Of a DNA stretch of 16,296 nt, positions 1 through 6,528 are shown in pieces. Each line of letters starts with the position of its first letter. Position 1 is the first letter of the stretch. Position numbers and translations under genes: made by a program. The notes under the pieces were generated by a model. That model had not been told where the DNA came from and did no database searches. It saw only the letters and a list, made by a program, of their open reading frames with translations. Source of the DNA: an uncultured Burkholderiaceae bacterium (GTDB lineage Bacteria > Pseudomonadota > Gammaproteobacteria > Burkholderiales > Burkholderiaceae_F); contig CALGWX010000157.1 in the NCBI GenBank assembly GCA_937936215.1, forward strand, positions 1-16,296, given 5' to 3'.

Positions 1-141
1 GAGATGGTGATGCCGGGCGACAACATCGCCATGGACGTGGCGCTGATTGCGCCGATCGCGATGGAAGAGGGCCTGCGCTTTGCCATCCGCGAAGGCGGCC
101 GCACCGTCGGCGCCGGCGTGGTGGCAAAGATCATCGAGTAG
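1..141 (+). CDS. tuf: Elongation factor Tu, C-terminal end (partial)
   Basis: The window opens in frame inside EF-Tu, the GTPase that delivers aminoacyl-tRNA to the ribosomal A site. Only the last 46 residues and the TAG stop are present. They include the domain 3 segments EMVMPGDNI, GLRFAIREGGRTVGAGVVAK and the ending IIE, which match the conserved end of EF-Tu closely; the full protein is usually about 395 residues. The G domain and switch regions lie upstream, outside the window. The gene is followed by rpsJ on the same strand 111 nt later, an arrangement common in betaproteobacteria, where the str genes (rpsL-rpsG-fusA-tuf) run into the S10 cluster. Which of the usual two tuf copies this is can be inferred only from that position. 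Confidence 0.97.
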   Translation, partial: EMVMPGDNIAMDVALIAPIAMEEGLRFAIREGGRTVGAGVVAKIIE

Positions 142-152
142 TCGTTCCCGCT

Positions 153-190
153 GCAGCGGCCGGGGGTGCCGAGTGGCGCCCCCGCGCTGC
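153..190 (+). terminator. Strong stem-loop between tuf and rpsJ (possible attenuator)
   Basis: Eleven nt after the tuf stop the RNA can fold into a long hairpin. The outer stem GCAGCG/CGCTGC (153-158 with 185-190) stacks, after a 2-nt bulge, on a 10-bp inner stem (161-170 with 175-184, one G-T pair) closed by the loop GAGT. No T run follows, so it is not a classical intrinsic terminator. It could lower read-through from tuf to rpsJ or protect the 3' end of tuf mRNA. A second GC stem (215-220 with 229-234), followed by TCTTT, lies further on. The pairing is visible; the function is inferred. Confidence 0.4.
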
Positions 191-252
191 CGGTCATCCC
201 TGATTTCGGCGGCCGCGCGGGCGGTGCGCCGCGCTCTTTGAAGGAAAGCAGC

Positions 253-564
253 ATGCAAAGCCAACGCATCCGCATTCGCCTGAAGGCGTACGACTACAAG
301 CTGATCGACCAGTCGGCGCTGGAGATCGTCGACACCGCCAAACGCACCGGCGCGGTCGTCCGCGGGCCGGTGCCGCTGCCGACGCGGATCCAGCGTTTCG
401 ACATCCTGCGCTCGCCGCACGTGAACAAGACCTCGCGCGACCAGTTCGAGATCCGCACCCACCTGCGGCTGATGGACATCATCGACCCGACCGACAAGAC
501 GGTCGATGCGCTGATGAAGCTCGACCTGCCGGCGGGAGTCGACGTCGAAATCAAGGTGCAGTAA
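253..564 (+). CDS. rpsJ: 30S ribosomal protein S10 (NusE)
   Basis: This is a 103-residue protein, the standard length for S10. It sits in the head of the 30S subunit and, as NusE, also joins NusB and NusG in transcription antitermination and transcription-translation coupling. Recognisable segments are IRIRLKAYDYKLID near the N-terminus, GPVPLPTRI at about residues 38-46, the tip-loop region SPHVNKTSRDQFEIRTH, and the ending LPAGVDVEIKVQ. The ATG is preceded by AAGGAAAG at 241-248, and longer in-frame extensions upstream lack family similarity. In E. coli rpsJ opens the S10 operon behind an L4-responsive leader. Here it follows tuf directly, and the promoter with a structured leader lies after rpsJ instead. 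Confidence 0.98.
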   Translation: MQSQRIRIRLKAYDYKLIDQSALEIVDTAKRTGAVVRGPVPLPTRIQRFDILRSPHVNKTSRDQFEIRTHLRLMDIIDPTDKTVDALMKLDLPAGVDVEIKVQ

Positions 565-581
565 GCGCCGCGCCGGCATCT

Positions 582-610
582 TTGCGTCGCCGCGCCGCCT
601 TCGTTACAAT
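582..610 (+). promoter_or_regulatory. Sigma70-type promoter before rplC
   Basis: In the rpsJ-rplC gap a -35-like TTGCGT (582-587) and a -10 TACAAT (605-610, five of six consensus bases) are separated by 17 nt. The expected start site falls at about 616-618, at the head of a CTTTTC tract (617-622). The layout closely mirrors the promoter before rplN (5592-5619): the same TTTGCG at -35 and CTTTTC starting 7 nt after the -10. No experimental support is available here, but spacing and the repeated design make it convincing. Confidence 0.7.
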
Positions 611-616
611 CGCAGT

Positions 617-708
617 CTTTTCGCCGACTGTCGGGCTTGAAGGCCGCAGTCACGAGGCGAGGAACATCGGTCCCGGCCAATCGTAGCCGGGGTTGGGAGC
701 AACAAACA
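617..708 (+). promoter_or_regulatory. Structured 5' leader of rplC
   Basis: The predicted leader of about 92 nt holds two stem-loops. The first pairs GACTG (626-630) with CAGTC (647-651) and continues inward with CGG/CCG after a 1-nt bulge. The second pairs CCCGGC (672-677) with GCCGGG (686-691) around an 8-nt loop and can be lengthened by G-U pairs to 669-694. The Shine-Dalgarno-like GGGAG (695-699) follows immediately, 9 nt before the ATG. In E. coli L4 represses its own operon through a leader upstream of rpsJ; this leader is in an analogous position two genes before rplD, so autogenous control is a reasonable inference but unproven. Confidence 0.5.
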
Positions 709-1383
709 ATGAGCGAACAGACTCAGACGGGTTCGCCGTCTGCCGGTCGCCTGGGCCTGCTTGGGCGCAAGGTCGGCATGACCCGCATCTTCACGGCCGA
801 AGGGGAGTCGATCCCCGTGACCGTGCTCGACGTCTCCAACAACCGCATCGCGCAGGTTCGCAGCGTCGAAGCCGACGGCTATGCGGCGGTGCAGGTCGCC
901 TTTGGCAAGCGCCGCGCCTCGCGTGTGTCCAAGCCGCTGGCCGGCCACTTCGCCAAGGCGGGCGTGGAAGCGGGCGAGGTGCTCAGGGAGTTCCGTGTCG
1001 ACGCGGCGATGGCCGCCGAATTCAAGCCCGGCGGCATCCTGTCGGTCGACCTCTTCAGCGAAGGCCAGAAGGTCGACGTGACGGGCATCACGATCGGCAA
1101 GGGCTTCGCCGGCGTGATCAAGCGGCATCACTTCTCGTCGAACCGCGCCTCGCACGGCAACTCGGTGTCGACCAACGCGCCGGGCTCGATCGGCATGCGC
1201 CAGGATCCCGGCCGCGTGATGCCGGGCAAGCGCATGGCCGGCCACCTTGGCAACGTGCAGCGCACGACGCAGAACCTCACCATAGCTCGCATTGACAAGG
1301 AGCGGCAGCTGCTGCTGGTGCGCGGCGCGGTGCCCGGCTCGGCCGGCGGCCGCGTCATCGTCCGACCCGCGGTCAAGGGCTAG
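709..1383 (+). CDS. rplC: 50S ribosomal protein L3
   Basis: L3 (224 residues) is an early-assembly 23S rRNA binding protein whose long loop reaches near the peptidyl transferase centre. The family start is visible as LGLLGRKVGMTRIF at residues 15-28, preceded by an extra hydrophilic stretch of roughly 12 residues (MSEQTQTGSPSAG) absent from typical bacterial L3. ATG 709 is favoured because GGGAG lies 9 nt upstream and no other plausible start exists before the conserved part. The loop segment APGSIGMRQDPGRV holds Gln165, which aligns with the glutamine methylated by PrmB in E. coli L3 (Gln150); the Met-x-Gln-Asp form is typical of betaproteobacteria. The C-terminus LLLVRGAVPGSAGG is standard. 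The stop is followed by the rplD ribosome-binding site. Confidence 0.98.
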   Translation: MSEQTQTGSPSAGRLGLLGRKVGMTRIFTAEGESIPVTVLDVSNNRIAQVRSVEADGYAAVQVAFGKRRASRVSKPLAGHFAKAGVEAGEVLREFRVDAAMAAEFKPGGILSVDLFSEGQKVDVTGITIGKGFAGVIKRHHFSSNRASHGNSVSTNAPGSIGMRQDPGRVMPGKRMAGHLGNVQRTTQNLTIARIDKERQLLLVRGAVPGSAGGRVIVRPAVKG

Positions 1384-1391
1384 GAGGTGCG

Positions 1392-2012
1392 ATGGAACTG
1401 CAAGTATTGAACGCCCAGGGCGAGGCGACCGCGACCGTGCCGGCGCCGGAGACCGTCTTCGGCCGCGAGTTCAACGAGGCGCTGGTGCACCAATTGGTCG
1501 TCGCCTACCAGGCCAACGCGCGCCAGGGCACGCGGGCGCAGAAGGACCGCGGCGCCGTCAAGCACTCGACGCGCAAGCCGTGGCGGCAGAAGGGCACGGG
1601 CCGCGCCCGCGCCGGCATGACCTCGAGCCCGATCTGGCGTGGCGGCGGCCGCACTTTCCCGAACTCGCCCGACGAGAACTTCACGCACAAGGTCAACAAG
1701 AAGATGTACCGCGCCGGCGTGTGCTCGATCCTGTCGAAGCTGGCCGCCGACGGCCGCATCGCGGTGATCGACGACCTGACGGTCGAGGCGCCGAAGACCA
1801 AGCTGCTCGCCGGCAAGCTCAAGGCGATGGGCCTCGACTCGGCGCTGGTGATTACGGACAGCATGGACGAGAACCTGCTGCTCGCCTCGCGCAACCTGAA
1901 GAACGTCCTGGTCGTCGAGCCGCGCTACGCCGACCCGCTGTCGCTGATCCACTACAAGAAGGTGATCGTCACCAAGGGCGCGATGGCGAAGATCGAGGAG
2001 ATGTGGGGATGA
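1392..2012 (+). CDS. rplD: 50S ribosomal protein L4
   Basis: L4 (206 residues) binds domain I of 23S rRNA and its extended loop lines the peptide exit tunnel. The tunnel-loop signature is clear: GTRAQKDRGAVKHSTRKPWRQKGTGRARAG at about residues 38-67 (given here only as a span), followed by SPIWRGGGRTFPN. The C-terminal globular part ends in KIEEMWG. GGAGGT at 1383-1388 overlaps the rplC stop and sets the ATG at 1392. The last codon overlaps rplW by ATGA, suggesting translational coupling. In E. coli L4 is the autogenous repressor of the S10 operon, which makes it the leading candidate for binding the leader before rplC. Confidence 0.98.
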   Translation: MELQVLNAQGEATATVPAPETVFGREFNEALVHQLVVAYQANARQGTRAQKDRGAVKHSTRKPWRQKGTGRARAGMTSSPIWRGGGRTFPNSPDENFTHKVNKKMYRAGVCSILSKLAADGRIAVIDDLTVEAPKTKLLAGKLKAMGLDSALVITDSMDENLLLASRNLKNVLVVEPRYADPLSLIHYKKVIVTKGAMAKIEEMWG

Positions 2013-2308
2013 AGAACGACCGTCTGTACAGCGTTCTGCTTGCGCCCATCGTCTCCGAGAAGAGCACGATGCTGGCCGAGAAGCACAACCAGGTGGCGTT
2101 TCGCGTGCTGCCGTCGGCGACCAAGCAGGAGGTGAAGGCCGCCGTCGAGGCCCTTTTTAAGGTGCAGGTCGAGAGCGTGTCGATCCTGAACCGGAAGGGC
2201 AAGACCAAGCGCTTTGGCCGCTTCACCGGCTCTCGCGGCTCGGTCCGCAAGGCCTACGTGAGCCTGAAGCCCGGCCAGGAGATCAACTTCTTGCAGGAGG
2301 CCAGCTGA
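2009..2308 (+). CDS. rplW: 50S ribosomal protein L23
   Basis: L23 (99 residues) sits at the exit of the peptide tunnel and is the docking site for trigger factor and the signal recognition particle. The family features are SVLLAPIVSEKSTMLAE at the N-terminus, AFRVLPSATKQEVKAAVEALF in the middle and the basic loop NRKGKTKRFGRFTGSRGSVRKAYV, followed by the usual strand VSLKPGQEINF. The start ATG shares bases with the rplD stop (ATGA at 2009-2012), so ribosomes ending rplD can restart here. Only one base separates its TGA from the rplB ATG, and the rplB ribosome-binding site AGGAGG (2296-2301) lies inside rplW. Confidence 0.98.
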   Translation: MKNDRLYSVLLAPIVSEKSTMLAEKHNQVAFRVLPSATKQEVKAAVEALFKVQVESVSILNRKGKTKRFGRFTGSRGSVRKAYVSLKPGQEINFLQEAS

Positions 2309-2309
2309 C

Positions 2310-3137
2310 ATGCCGCTCGTCAAAGTCAAGCCGACCTCGGCCGGCCGGCGCGCGTTGGTCAAGGTGGTGAACCCGCAGCTGCACAAGGGCAAGCCGCACC
2401 CGTCGCTGATCGAGAAGCAGGTGCGCGGCTCGGGCCGCAACAACCAGGGCCGGATCACGACGCGCCACCAGGGCGGCGGCCACAAGCGCCACTATCGGAT
2501 CATCGACTTCAAGCGCAACAAGGACGGCATCGTCGGCAAGGTCGAACGCCTGGAGTACGACCCCAACCGCTCGGCGCACATCGCGCTGGTGTGCTACGCC
2601 GACGGCGAGCGCCGCTACATCATCGCTCCCAAGGGGCTGGCGGTCGGCGCCGAAGTGGTCAGCGGCCAGGACGCCCCGATCCGCGTCGGCAACGCGCTGC
2701 CGGTGCGCAACATCCCGGTGGGCACCACGATCCACTGCGTCGAGATGACGCCGGGCAAGGGGGCGCAGCTGGCGCGCGCCGCCGGCGCCTCGGTGCAGCT
2801 GCTGGCGCGCGAGGGCAGTTACGCGCAGCTGCGGTTGCGCTCCGGAGAGATCCGCCGCGTGCTGATCGACTGCCGCGCCACGATCGGCGAGGTCGGCAAC
2901 GAAGAGAACAACCTGCGCCAGTTCGGCAAGGCCGGCGCGATGCGCTGGCGCGGCGTTCGGCCGACCGTTCGCGGCGTGGCGATGAACCCGATCGACCATC
3001 CGCACGGCGGCGGCGAGGGCCGCACCGGCACCAAGCGCGACCCGGTCAGCCCCTGGGGCACGCTGACCAAGGGCTATCGCACGCGCAAGAACAAGCGGAC
3101 CGAGTCGCTGATCGTGCAGCGCCGCCACCGCAAGTAG
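2310..3137 (+). CDS. rplB: 50S ribosomal protein L2
   Basis: L2 (275 residues, the usual length) is one of the most conserved ribosomal proteins. It helps join the subunits and supports the peptidyl transferase region. The N-terminal OB-fold part has GRNNQGRITTRHQGGGHKR at about residues 43-61, and the SH3-like part follows. The C-terminal signature MNPIDHPHGGGEGRT (about 226-240) includes the invariant histidine studied in E. coli as His229. The start is fixed by AGGAGG at 2296-2301, 8 nt before the ATG. rpsS follows 10 nt after the TAG. Nothing in the protein departs from the family. Confidence 0.99.
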   Translation: MPLVKVKPTSAGRRALVKVVNPQLHKGKPHPSLIEKQVRGSGRNNQGRITTRHQGGGHKRHYRIIDFKRNKDGIVGKVERLEYDPNRSAHIALVCYADGERRYIIAPKGLAVGAEVVSGQDAPIRVGNALPVRNIPVGTTIHCVEMTPGKGAQLARAAGASVQLLAREGSYAQLRLRSGEIRRVLIDCRATIGEVGNEENNLRQFGKAGAMRWRGVRPTVRGVAMNPIDHPHGGGEGRTGTKRDPVSPWGTLTKGYRTRKNKRTESLIVQRRHRK

Positions 3138-3147
3138 GGAATCGAAG

Positions 3148-3435
3148 ATGTCGCGTTCACTGAAGAAAGGCCCGTTCGTCGACGGGCACCTGATGAAGAA
3201 GGTCGAGGCGGCGGTCGCCGGCAAGGACAAGAAGCCGATCCGCACCTGGTCGCGGCGCTCGACGATCGTGCCCGACTTCATCGGCCTGACCATCGCCGTG
3301 CACAACGGCAAGCAGCACGTGCCCGTGTACATCACCGAGCAGATGGTCGGCCACAAGCTCGGCGAGTTCGCGATGACGCGCACCTTCAAGGGCCACGCCG
3401 CCGATAAGAAGACGGCGGCGCCGGCGAAGAAGTAG
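3148..3435 (+). CDS. rpsS: 30S ribosomal protein S19
   Basis: S19 (95 residues) forms a complex with S13 in the head of the 30S subunit near the A-site tRNA. The opening SRSLKKGPFVD, the central KPIRTWSRRSTIVPDFIGLT and the region VPVYITEQMVGHKLGEFAMTR are diagnostic. The end, KGHAADKKTAAPAKK, has a slightly longer Ala/Lys tail than E. coli S19, which is 92 residues. It sits between rplB and rplV with gaps of 10 and 11 nt, the conserved S10-operon order. The rplV ribosome-binding site AGGAG overlaps its stop codon. Confidence 0.98.
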   Translation: MSRSLKKGPFVDGHLMKKVEAAVAGKDKKPIRTWSRRSTIVPDFIGLTIAVHNGKQHVPVYITEQMVGHKLGEFAMTRTFKGHAADKKTAAPAKK

Positions 3436-3446
3436 GAGCGAAGACG

Positions 3447-3788
3447 ATGGAGACCACCGCTTCCGTCCGCGGCGTGCGCCTGTCGGCGCAGAAGGGCCGC
3501 CTCGTCGCCGACCTGATCCGCGGCAAGCCCGTGGACAAGGCGCTGAACATCCTCGCCTTCACGCCGAAGAAGGCGGCCGGGATCATCCGCAAGGCGCTGG
3601 AGTCGGCGATCGCCAACGCCGAGCACAACGAGGGCGCCGACATCGACGAGCTGCGGGTGACGAGGATCAACGTCGAGCGCGGTCCGGTGCTGCGCCGCTT
3701 CTCGGCGCGCGCCAAGGGGCGCGGCACGCGGATCGAGAAGAAGACCTGCCACGTGTTCGTCACCGTCGGCGACGCGAAAAGCAAATAG
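3447..3788 (+). CDS. rplV: 50S ribosomal protein L22
   Basis: L22 (113 residues, close to the usual 110) binds 23S rRNA early in assembly, and its beta-hairpin lines the exit tunnel, where changes can affect macrolide response and SecM arrest. The N-terminal globular part shows VRGVRLSAQKGRLVADLIRG and FTPKKAAGIIRKALESA, followed by NAEHNEGADIDEL. The hairpin is RRFSARAKGRGTRIEKKTCH at about residues 86-105. The first residues METTASVRG are typical of betaproteobacterial L22. AGGAG just upstream overlaps the rpsS stop. The tail GDAKSK adds a few residues beyond the E. coli end. Confidence 0.98.
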   Translation: METTASVRGVRLSAQKGRLVADLIRGKPVDKALNILAFTPKKAAGIIRKALESAIANAEHNEGADIDELRVTRINVERGPVLRRFSARAKGRGTRIEKKTCHVFVTVGDAKSK

Positions 3789-3796
3789 GGTGACTC

Positions 3797-4672
3797 ATGG
3801 GCCAGAAGATCAATCCCATCGGCTTCCGCCTCTCGGTCTCGCGCAACTGGAACTCGCGCTGGTTCGCCACCGGCGACGACTTCAGCCGCATGCTCGGCGA
3901 GGACCTCAAGGTCCGTGACTACCTGAAGAAGCGGCTGCGCAGCGCCTCGGTCGGCCGCATCCTGATCGAGCGGCCGGCGAAGAACGCCCGCATCACCATC
4001 TACTCGGCGCGGCCGGGGGTGGTGATCGGCAAGAAGGGCGAGGACATCGAGGCGCTAAAGGCCGACCTGCAGAAGATGCTCGGCGTGCCGGTGCACGTGA
4101 ACATCGACGAGATCCGCAAGCCGGAGGTCGACGCGCAGCTGATCGCCGACTCGATCACGCAGCAGCTCGAGAAGCGGATCATGTTTCGCCGCGCCATGAA
4201 GCGGGCGATGCAGAACGCCATGCGGCTGGGCGCGCAGGGCATCAAGATCATGAGCGCCGGCCGGCTGAACGGCATCGAAATTGCGCGCACCGAGTGGTAT
4301 CGCGAGGGCCGCGTGCCGCTGCACACGCTGCGCGCCGACATTGACTACGGCTTCTCGGAGGCCAAGACCACCTACGGCGTCATCGGCGTCAAGGTGTGGG
4401 TCTACAAGGGTGACACGCTGGGCCGTGGCGAGGCGCCTGCCGCCGCGTCGCCCGAGGCGCCTGCCGCATCGGAACGCGAGGAGCGGCGGCCAGGGGCGCG
4501 CCGTCCGGCGGCGCCAGGCGCGCGCCGCGCGCCGCGGCCGGAGTCGAAGCCGGCCGCCGAGGCGGTCGCGGGCGAGACGCCGGGCAAGGACGAAGCGGCC
4601 AAGCCCGCGGTCAAGCGGGTGCGCAAGGTCGCGGCCAAGGCGGCGGAGAAGAAGCCCGACGGCGGCGCCTGA
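3797..4672 (+). CDS. rpsC: 30S ribosomal protein S3 with long C-terminal tail
   Basis: S3 lies at the mRNA entry channel of the 30S subunit and helps unwind mRNA. The N-terminal part MGQKINPIGFRLSVSRNW is standard, the KH-type RNA-binding motif GVVIGKKGEDI lies at about residues 74-84, and the C-terminal domain with SAGRLNGIEIARTEWYREG and YGVIGVKVWVYKGD ends near residue 212. About 79 residues follow that are rich in Ala, Pro, Arg and Glu, then Lys. This gives 291 residues against 233 in E. coli, so the tail is much longer; many betaproteobacteria have some extension. It is low-complexity and probably disordered on the 30S surface. There is no frameshift, and the frame stays open with the same codon style. 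Confidence 0.98.
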   Translation: MGQKINPIGFRLSVSRNWNSRWFATGDDFSRMLGEDLKVRDYLKKRLRSASVGRILIERPAKNARITIYSARPGVVIGKKGEDIEALKADLQKMLGVPVHVNIDEIRKPEVDAQLIADSITQQLEKRIMFRRAMKRAMQNAMRLGAQGIKIMSAGRLNGIEIARTEWYREGRVPLHTLRADIDYGFSEAKTTYGVIGVKVWVYKGDTLGRGEAPAAASPEAPAASEREERRPGARRPAAPGARRAPRPESKPAAEAVAGETPGKDEAAKPAVKRVRKVAAKAAEKKPDGGA

Positions 4673-4688
4673 GAACGGAGACTGACAC

Positions 4689-5105
<417 letters not shown>

Positions 5106-5128
5106 CCGCGGCGGCGAAAGGAGTGACG

Positions 5129-5323
5129 ATGGAACTGAAGGAAATGCGGGGCAAGGACGCGGCGGCGCTGAACAAGGAGCTGCAGGACCTGCTGAAGGCG
5201 CAGTTCTCGCTGCGCATGCAGAAGGCGACGCAGCAGCTGCAGAACACGAGTCAGCTGCGCAAGGTGCGGCGCGACATCGCCCGCGTGCGCACGGTGCTCA
5301 CCGAGAAGGCGGCGGCGAAATGA
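5129..5323 (+). CDS. rpmC: 50S ribosomal protein L29
   Basis: L29 (64 residues) is a small two-helix protein next to L23 at the tunnel exit. The sequence MELKEMRGKDAAALNKELQ opens the first helix and SQLRKVRRDIARVRTVLTEK closes the second, a pattern typical of the family. An in-frame GTG lies 6 nt upstream (5123), but AAAGGAG at 5117-5123 is best placed, 5 nt before the ATG at 5129, and the family normally begins with Met-x-Leu/Ala-Lys-Glu. Its stop overlaps the rpsQ start by ATGA (5320-5323), implying translational coupling. Confidence 0.96.
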   Translation: MELKEMRGKDAAALNKELQDLLKAQFSLRMQKATQQLQNTSQLRKVRRDIARVRTVLTEKAAAK

Positions 5324-5589
5324 GCGCGGAAACGGGCAAGCTGGCGCGGACCCTGGTCGGCCGCGTCGTCAGCAACAAGATGGACAAGACGGTGACGGTC
5401 AAGGTCGAGCGACGGGTCAAGCACCCGGTGTACGGCAAGTACGTCGTGCGCACGACCAAGTACCACGCCCACGACGAGGGCAACCAAGTCAACGAGGGCG
5501 ACGTGGTCGAGATTGCCGAGACGCGGCCGCTGTCGAAGACCAAGACGTGGAGGGTGACGCGCGTTTTGCAGCAGGCGGTGCGCGTCTGA
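5320..5589 (+). CDS. rpsQ: 30S ribosomal protein S17
   Basis: S17 (89 residues) is a primary 16S rRNA binding protein with an OB fold in the body of the 30S subunit. Visible features are RTLVGRVVSNKMDKTVTVKVE at the start of the barrel (quoted loosely; residues 10-30), HPVYGKYVVRTTKYHAHDE in the middle and the C-terminal strands GDVVEIAETRPLSKTKTWRV. It starts inside the rpmC stop (ATGA). It is the last gene of the first block: 224 nt without a gene and a new promoter separate it from rplN, and its final codons lie just upstream of that promoter's -35 element. Confidence 0.98.
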   Translation: MSAETGKLARTLVGRVVSNKMDKTVTVKVERRVKHPVYGKYVVRTTKYHAHDEGNQVNEGDVVEIAETRPLSKTKTWRVTRVLQQAVRV

Positions 5590-5591
5590 GT

Positions 5592-5619
5592 TTGCGAAGG
5601 TCGTCGCGGCTGGTATCAT
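5592..5619 (+). promoter_or_regulatory. Promoter of the spc block (before rplN)
   Basis: A -35-like TTGCGA (5592-5597) and a -10 TATCAT (5614-5619, five of six consensus bases) are separated by 16 nt, and TGG just before the -10 gives an extended -10 element (TGN). Transcription should begin near 5624-5626, at the tract CTTTTC (5626-5631). The -35 begins two nt after the rpsQ stop. The design repeats that of the promoter before rplC, including the position of the CTTTTC tract. This is where the spc operon promoter is expected. Confidence 0.75.
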
Positions 5620-5625
5620 TTGTAG

Positions 5626-5813
5626 CTTTTCTCGGCCCGGGCGGGTTTGCCGGGCCGCGGCAAATTGAGTCGGAACCGCGCTCGCTGCCCGCCTTCCTGC
5701 GGCAGCAGGACCCAGGCAAGCCGCCGGCACGGTTCATCCACCCGAACGGGACCAAGACTGCCCGCAACGTTTCGCCGCCTGGGCGGGAAGCGGGACAAGT
5801 TGGGAAGAGAACA
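5626..5813 (+). promoter_or_regulatory. Long structured 5' leader of rplN
   Basis: About 188 nt separate the predicted start site from the rplN ATG, with no supported gene. A perfect 8-bp hairpin CGGCCCGG/CCGGGCCG (5633-5640 with 5650-5657) opens it. Two mutually exclusive stems follow: GCTGCC/GGCAGC (5684-5689 with 5701-5706) and TCCTGC/GCAGGA (5695-5700 with 5705-5710). Near the end CCCGC (5761-5765) can pair with either of two GCGGG copies (5783-5787 or 5790-5794). The final GTTGGGA, then ACAATG, resembles the end of the rplC leader. The E. coli spc regulator S8 acts further downstream, at rplE, so no known regulator is assigned. Confidence 0.45.
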
Positions 5814-6182
5814 ATGATTCAGATGCAGACGGTGCTCGACGTCGCCGACAACACCGGGGCGAAGTCGGTGATGTGTATCAAGGTGCTCGGCGGCAGCAAG
5901 CGCCGCTACGCCAACGTCGGCGACGTGATCAAGGTCTCCGTCAAGGAGGCTGCGCCGCGGGGCCGGGTGAAAAAGGGCGAGGTCTACTCGGCGGTCGTGG
6001 TGCGCACCGCCAGCGGCCTGCGTCGCCCCGACGGCTCGGCGATCAAGTTCGACCGCAACGCCGCCGTCCTGCTGAACAACAAGCTGGAGCCCATCGGCAC
6101 CCGCATCTTCGGCCCGGTCACGCGCGAGCTGCGCACCGAGCGCTTCATGAAGATCGTGTCGCTGGCGCCGGAAGTTCTGTAA
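5814..6182 (+). CDS. rplN: 50S ribosomal protein L14
   Basis: L14 (122 residues, the same length as in E. coli) lies at the subunit interface, contacts 16S rRNA and is the site where the silencing factor RsfS binds. The start MIQMQTVLDVADNTGAKSVM is the family signature, followed by YANVGDVIKVSVKEA and KKGEVYSAVVVRTASGLRRPDGS. The C-terminal part FGPVTRELRTERFMKIVSLAPEVL is standard. The open frame extends far upstream, but only this ATG fits the family; TGGGAAGAG at 5801-5809 is the likely ribosome-binding site. It is the first gene of the spc block. Confidence 0.98.
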   Translation: MIQMQTVLDVADNTGAKSVMCIKVLGGSKRRYANVGDVIKVSVKEAAPRGRVKKGEVYSAVVVRTASGLRRPDGSAIKFDRNAAVLLNNKLEPIGTRIFGPVTRELRTERFMKIVSLAPEVL

Positions 6183-6196
6183 CGGGAGGGCGGACG

Positions 6197-6517
6197 ATGG
6201 AACGCATCCGCAAGGGCGACGAGGTGATCGTCATCACCGGCAAGGATCGTGGCAAGCGCGGCGTCGTGCTGGCCCGCGTCGACGCCACCCACGTGCGCGT
6301 CGAGGGCGTGAACGTGGTCAAGAAGCACGTGCGGCCGAACCCGATGAAGGGTGTGGCCGGCGGCATCGTCGACAAGACGATGCCGATCGACATCTCCAAC
6401 GTGATGCTGTTCAACCCGGCGACCAAGAAGGGCGACCGGGTCGGCTTCAAGGTCGTCGACGGCAAGAAGGTGCGCGTGTTCAAGAGCAACGGCGCCGTGG
6501 TCGGAGCCAAGGGCTGA
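6197..6517 (+). CDS. rplX: 50S ribosomal protein L24
   Basis: L24 (106 residues) is one of the two proteins that initiate 50S assembly, binding the 5' end of 23S rRNA near the tunnel exit. A KOW motif is visible at the N-terminus (IRKGDEVIVITGKDRGKRG, residues 4-22), followed by the conserved VEGVNVVKKHVRPNP and the segment KTMPIDISNVMLFNP. The ATG at 6197 is preceded by GGGAGGG at 6184-6190, and earlier in-frame sequence belongs to rplN in another frame. The usual rplN-rplX-rplE order is kept with short gaps of 14 and 11 nt. Confidence 0.98.
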   Translation: MERIRKGDEVIVITGKDRGKRGVVLARVDATHVRVEGVNVVKKHVRPNPMKGVAGGIVDKTMPIDISNVMLFNPATKKGDRVGFKVVDGKKVRVFKSNGAVVGAKG

Positions 6518-6528
6518 GGGGCGGGAAG

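Noticed and set aside
604..1245. Long - strand open frames opposite rplC (and similar ones opposite most genes)
   Set aside because: They are products of high GC content and third-position bias in the real + strand genes. Their translations are Arg/Ala/His-rich and have no family resemblance.
2283..3752. A 489-codon - strand open frame opposite rplB, rpsS and rplV
   Set aside because: It overlaps three strongly conserved ribosomal protein genes and its translation is low-complexity; no motif or ribosome-binding site supports it.
5547..5813. N-terminal extension of L14 by 89 residues
   Set aside because: The frame is open upstream, but the family starts at MIQMQTVLDV and this extension covers the promoter and leader.
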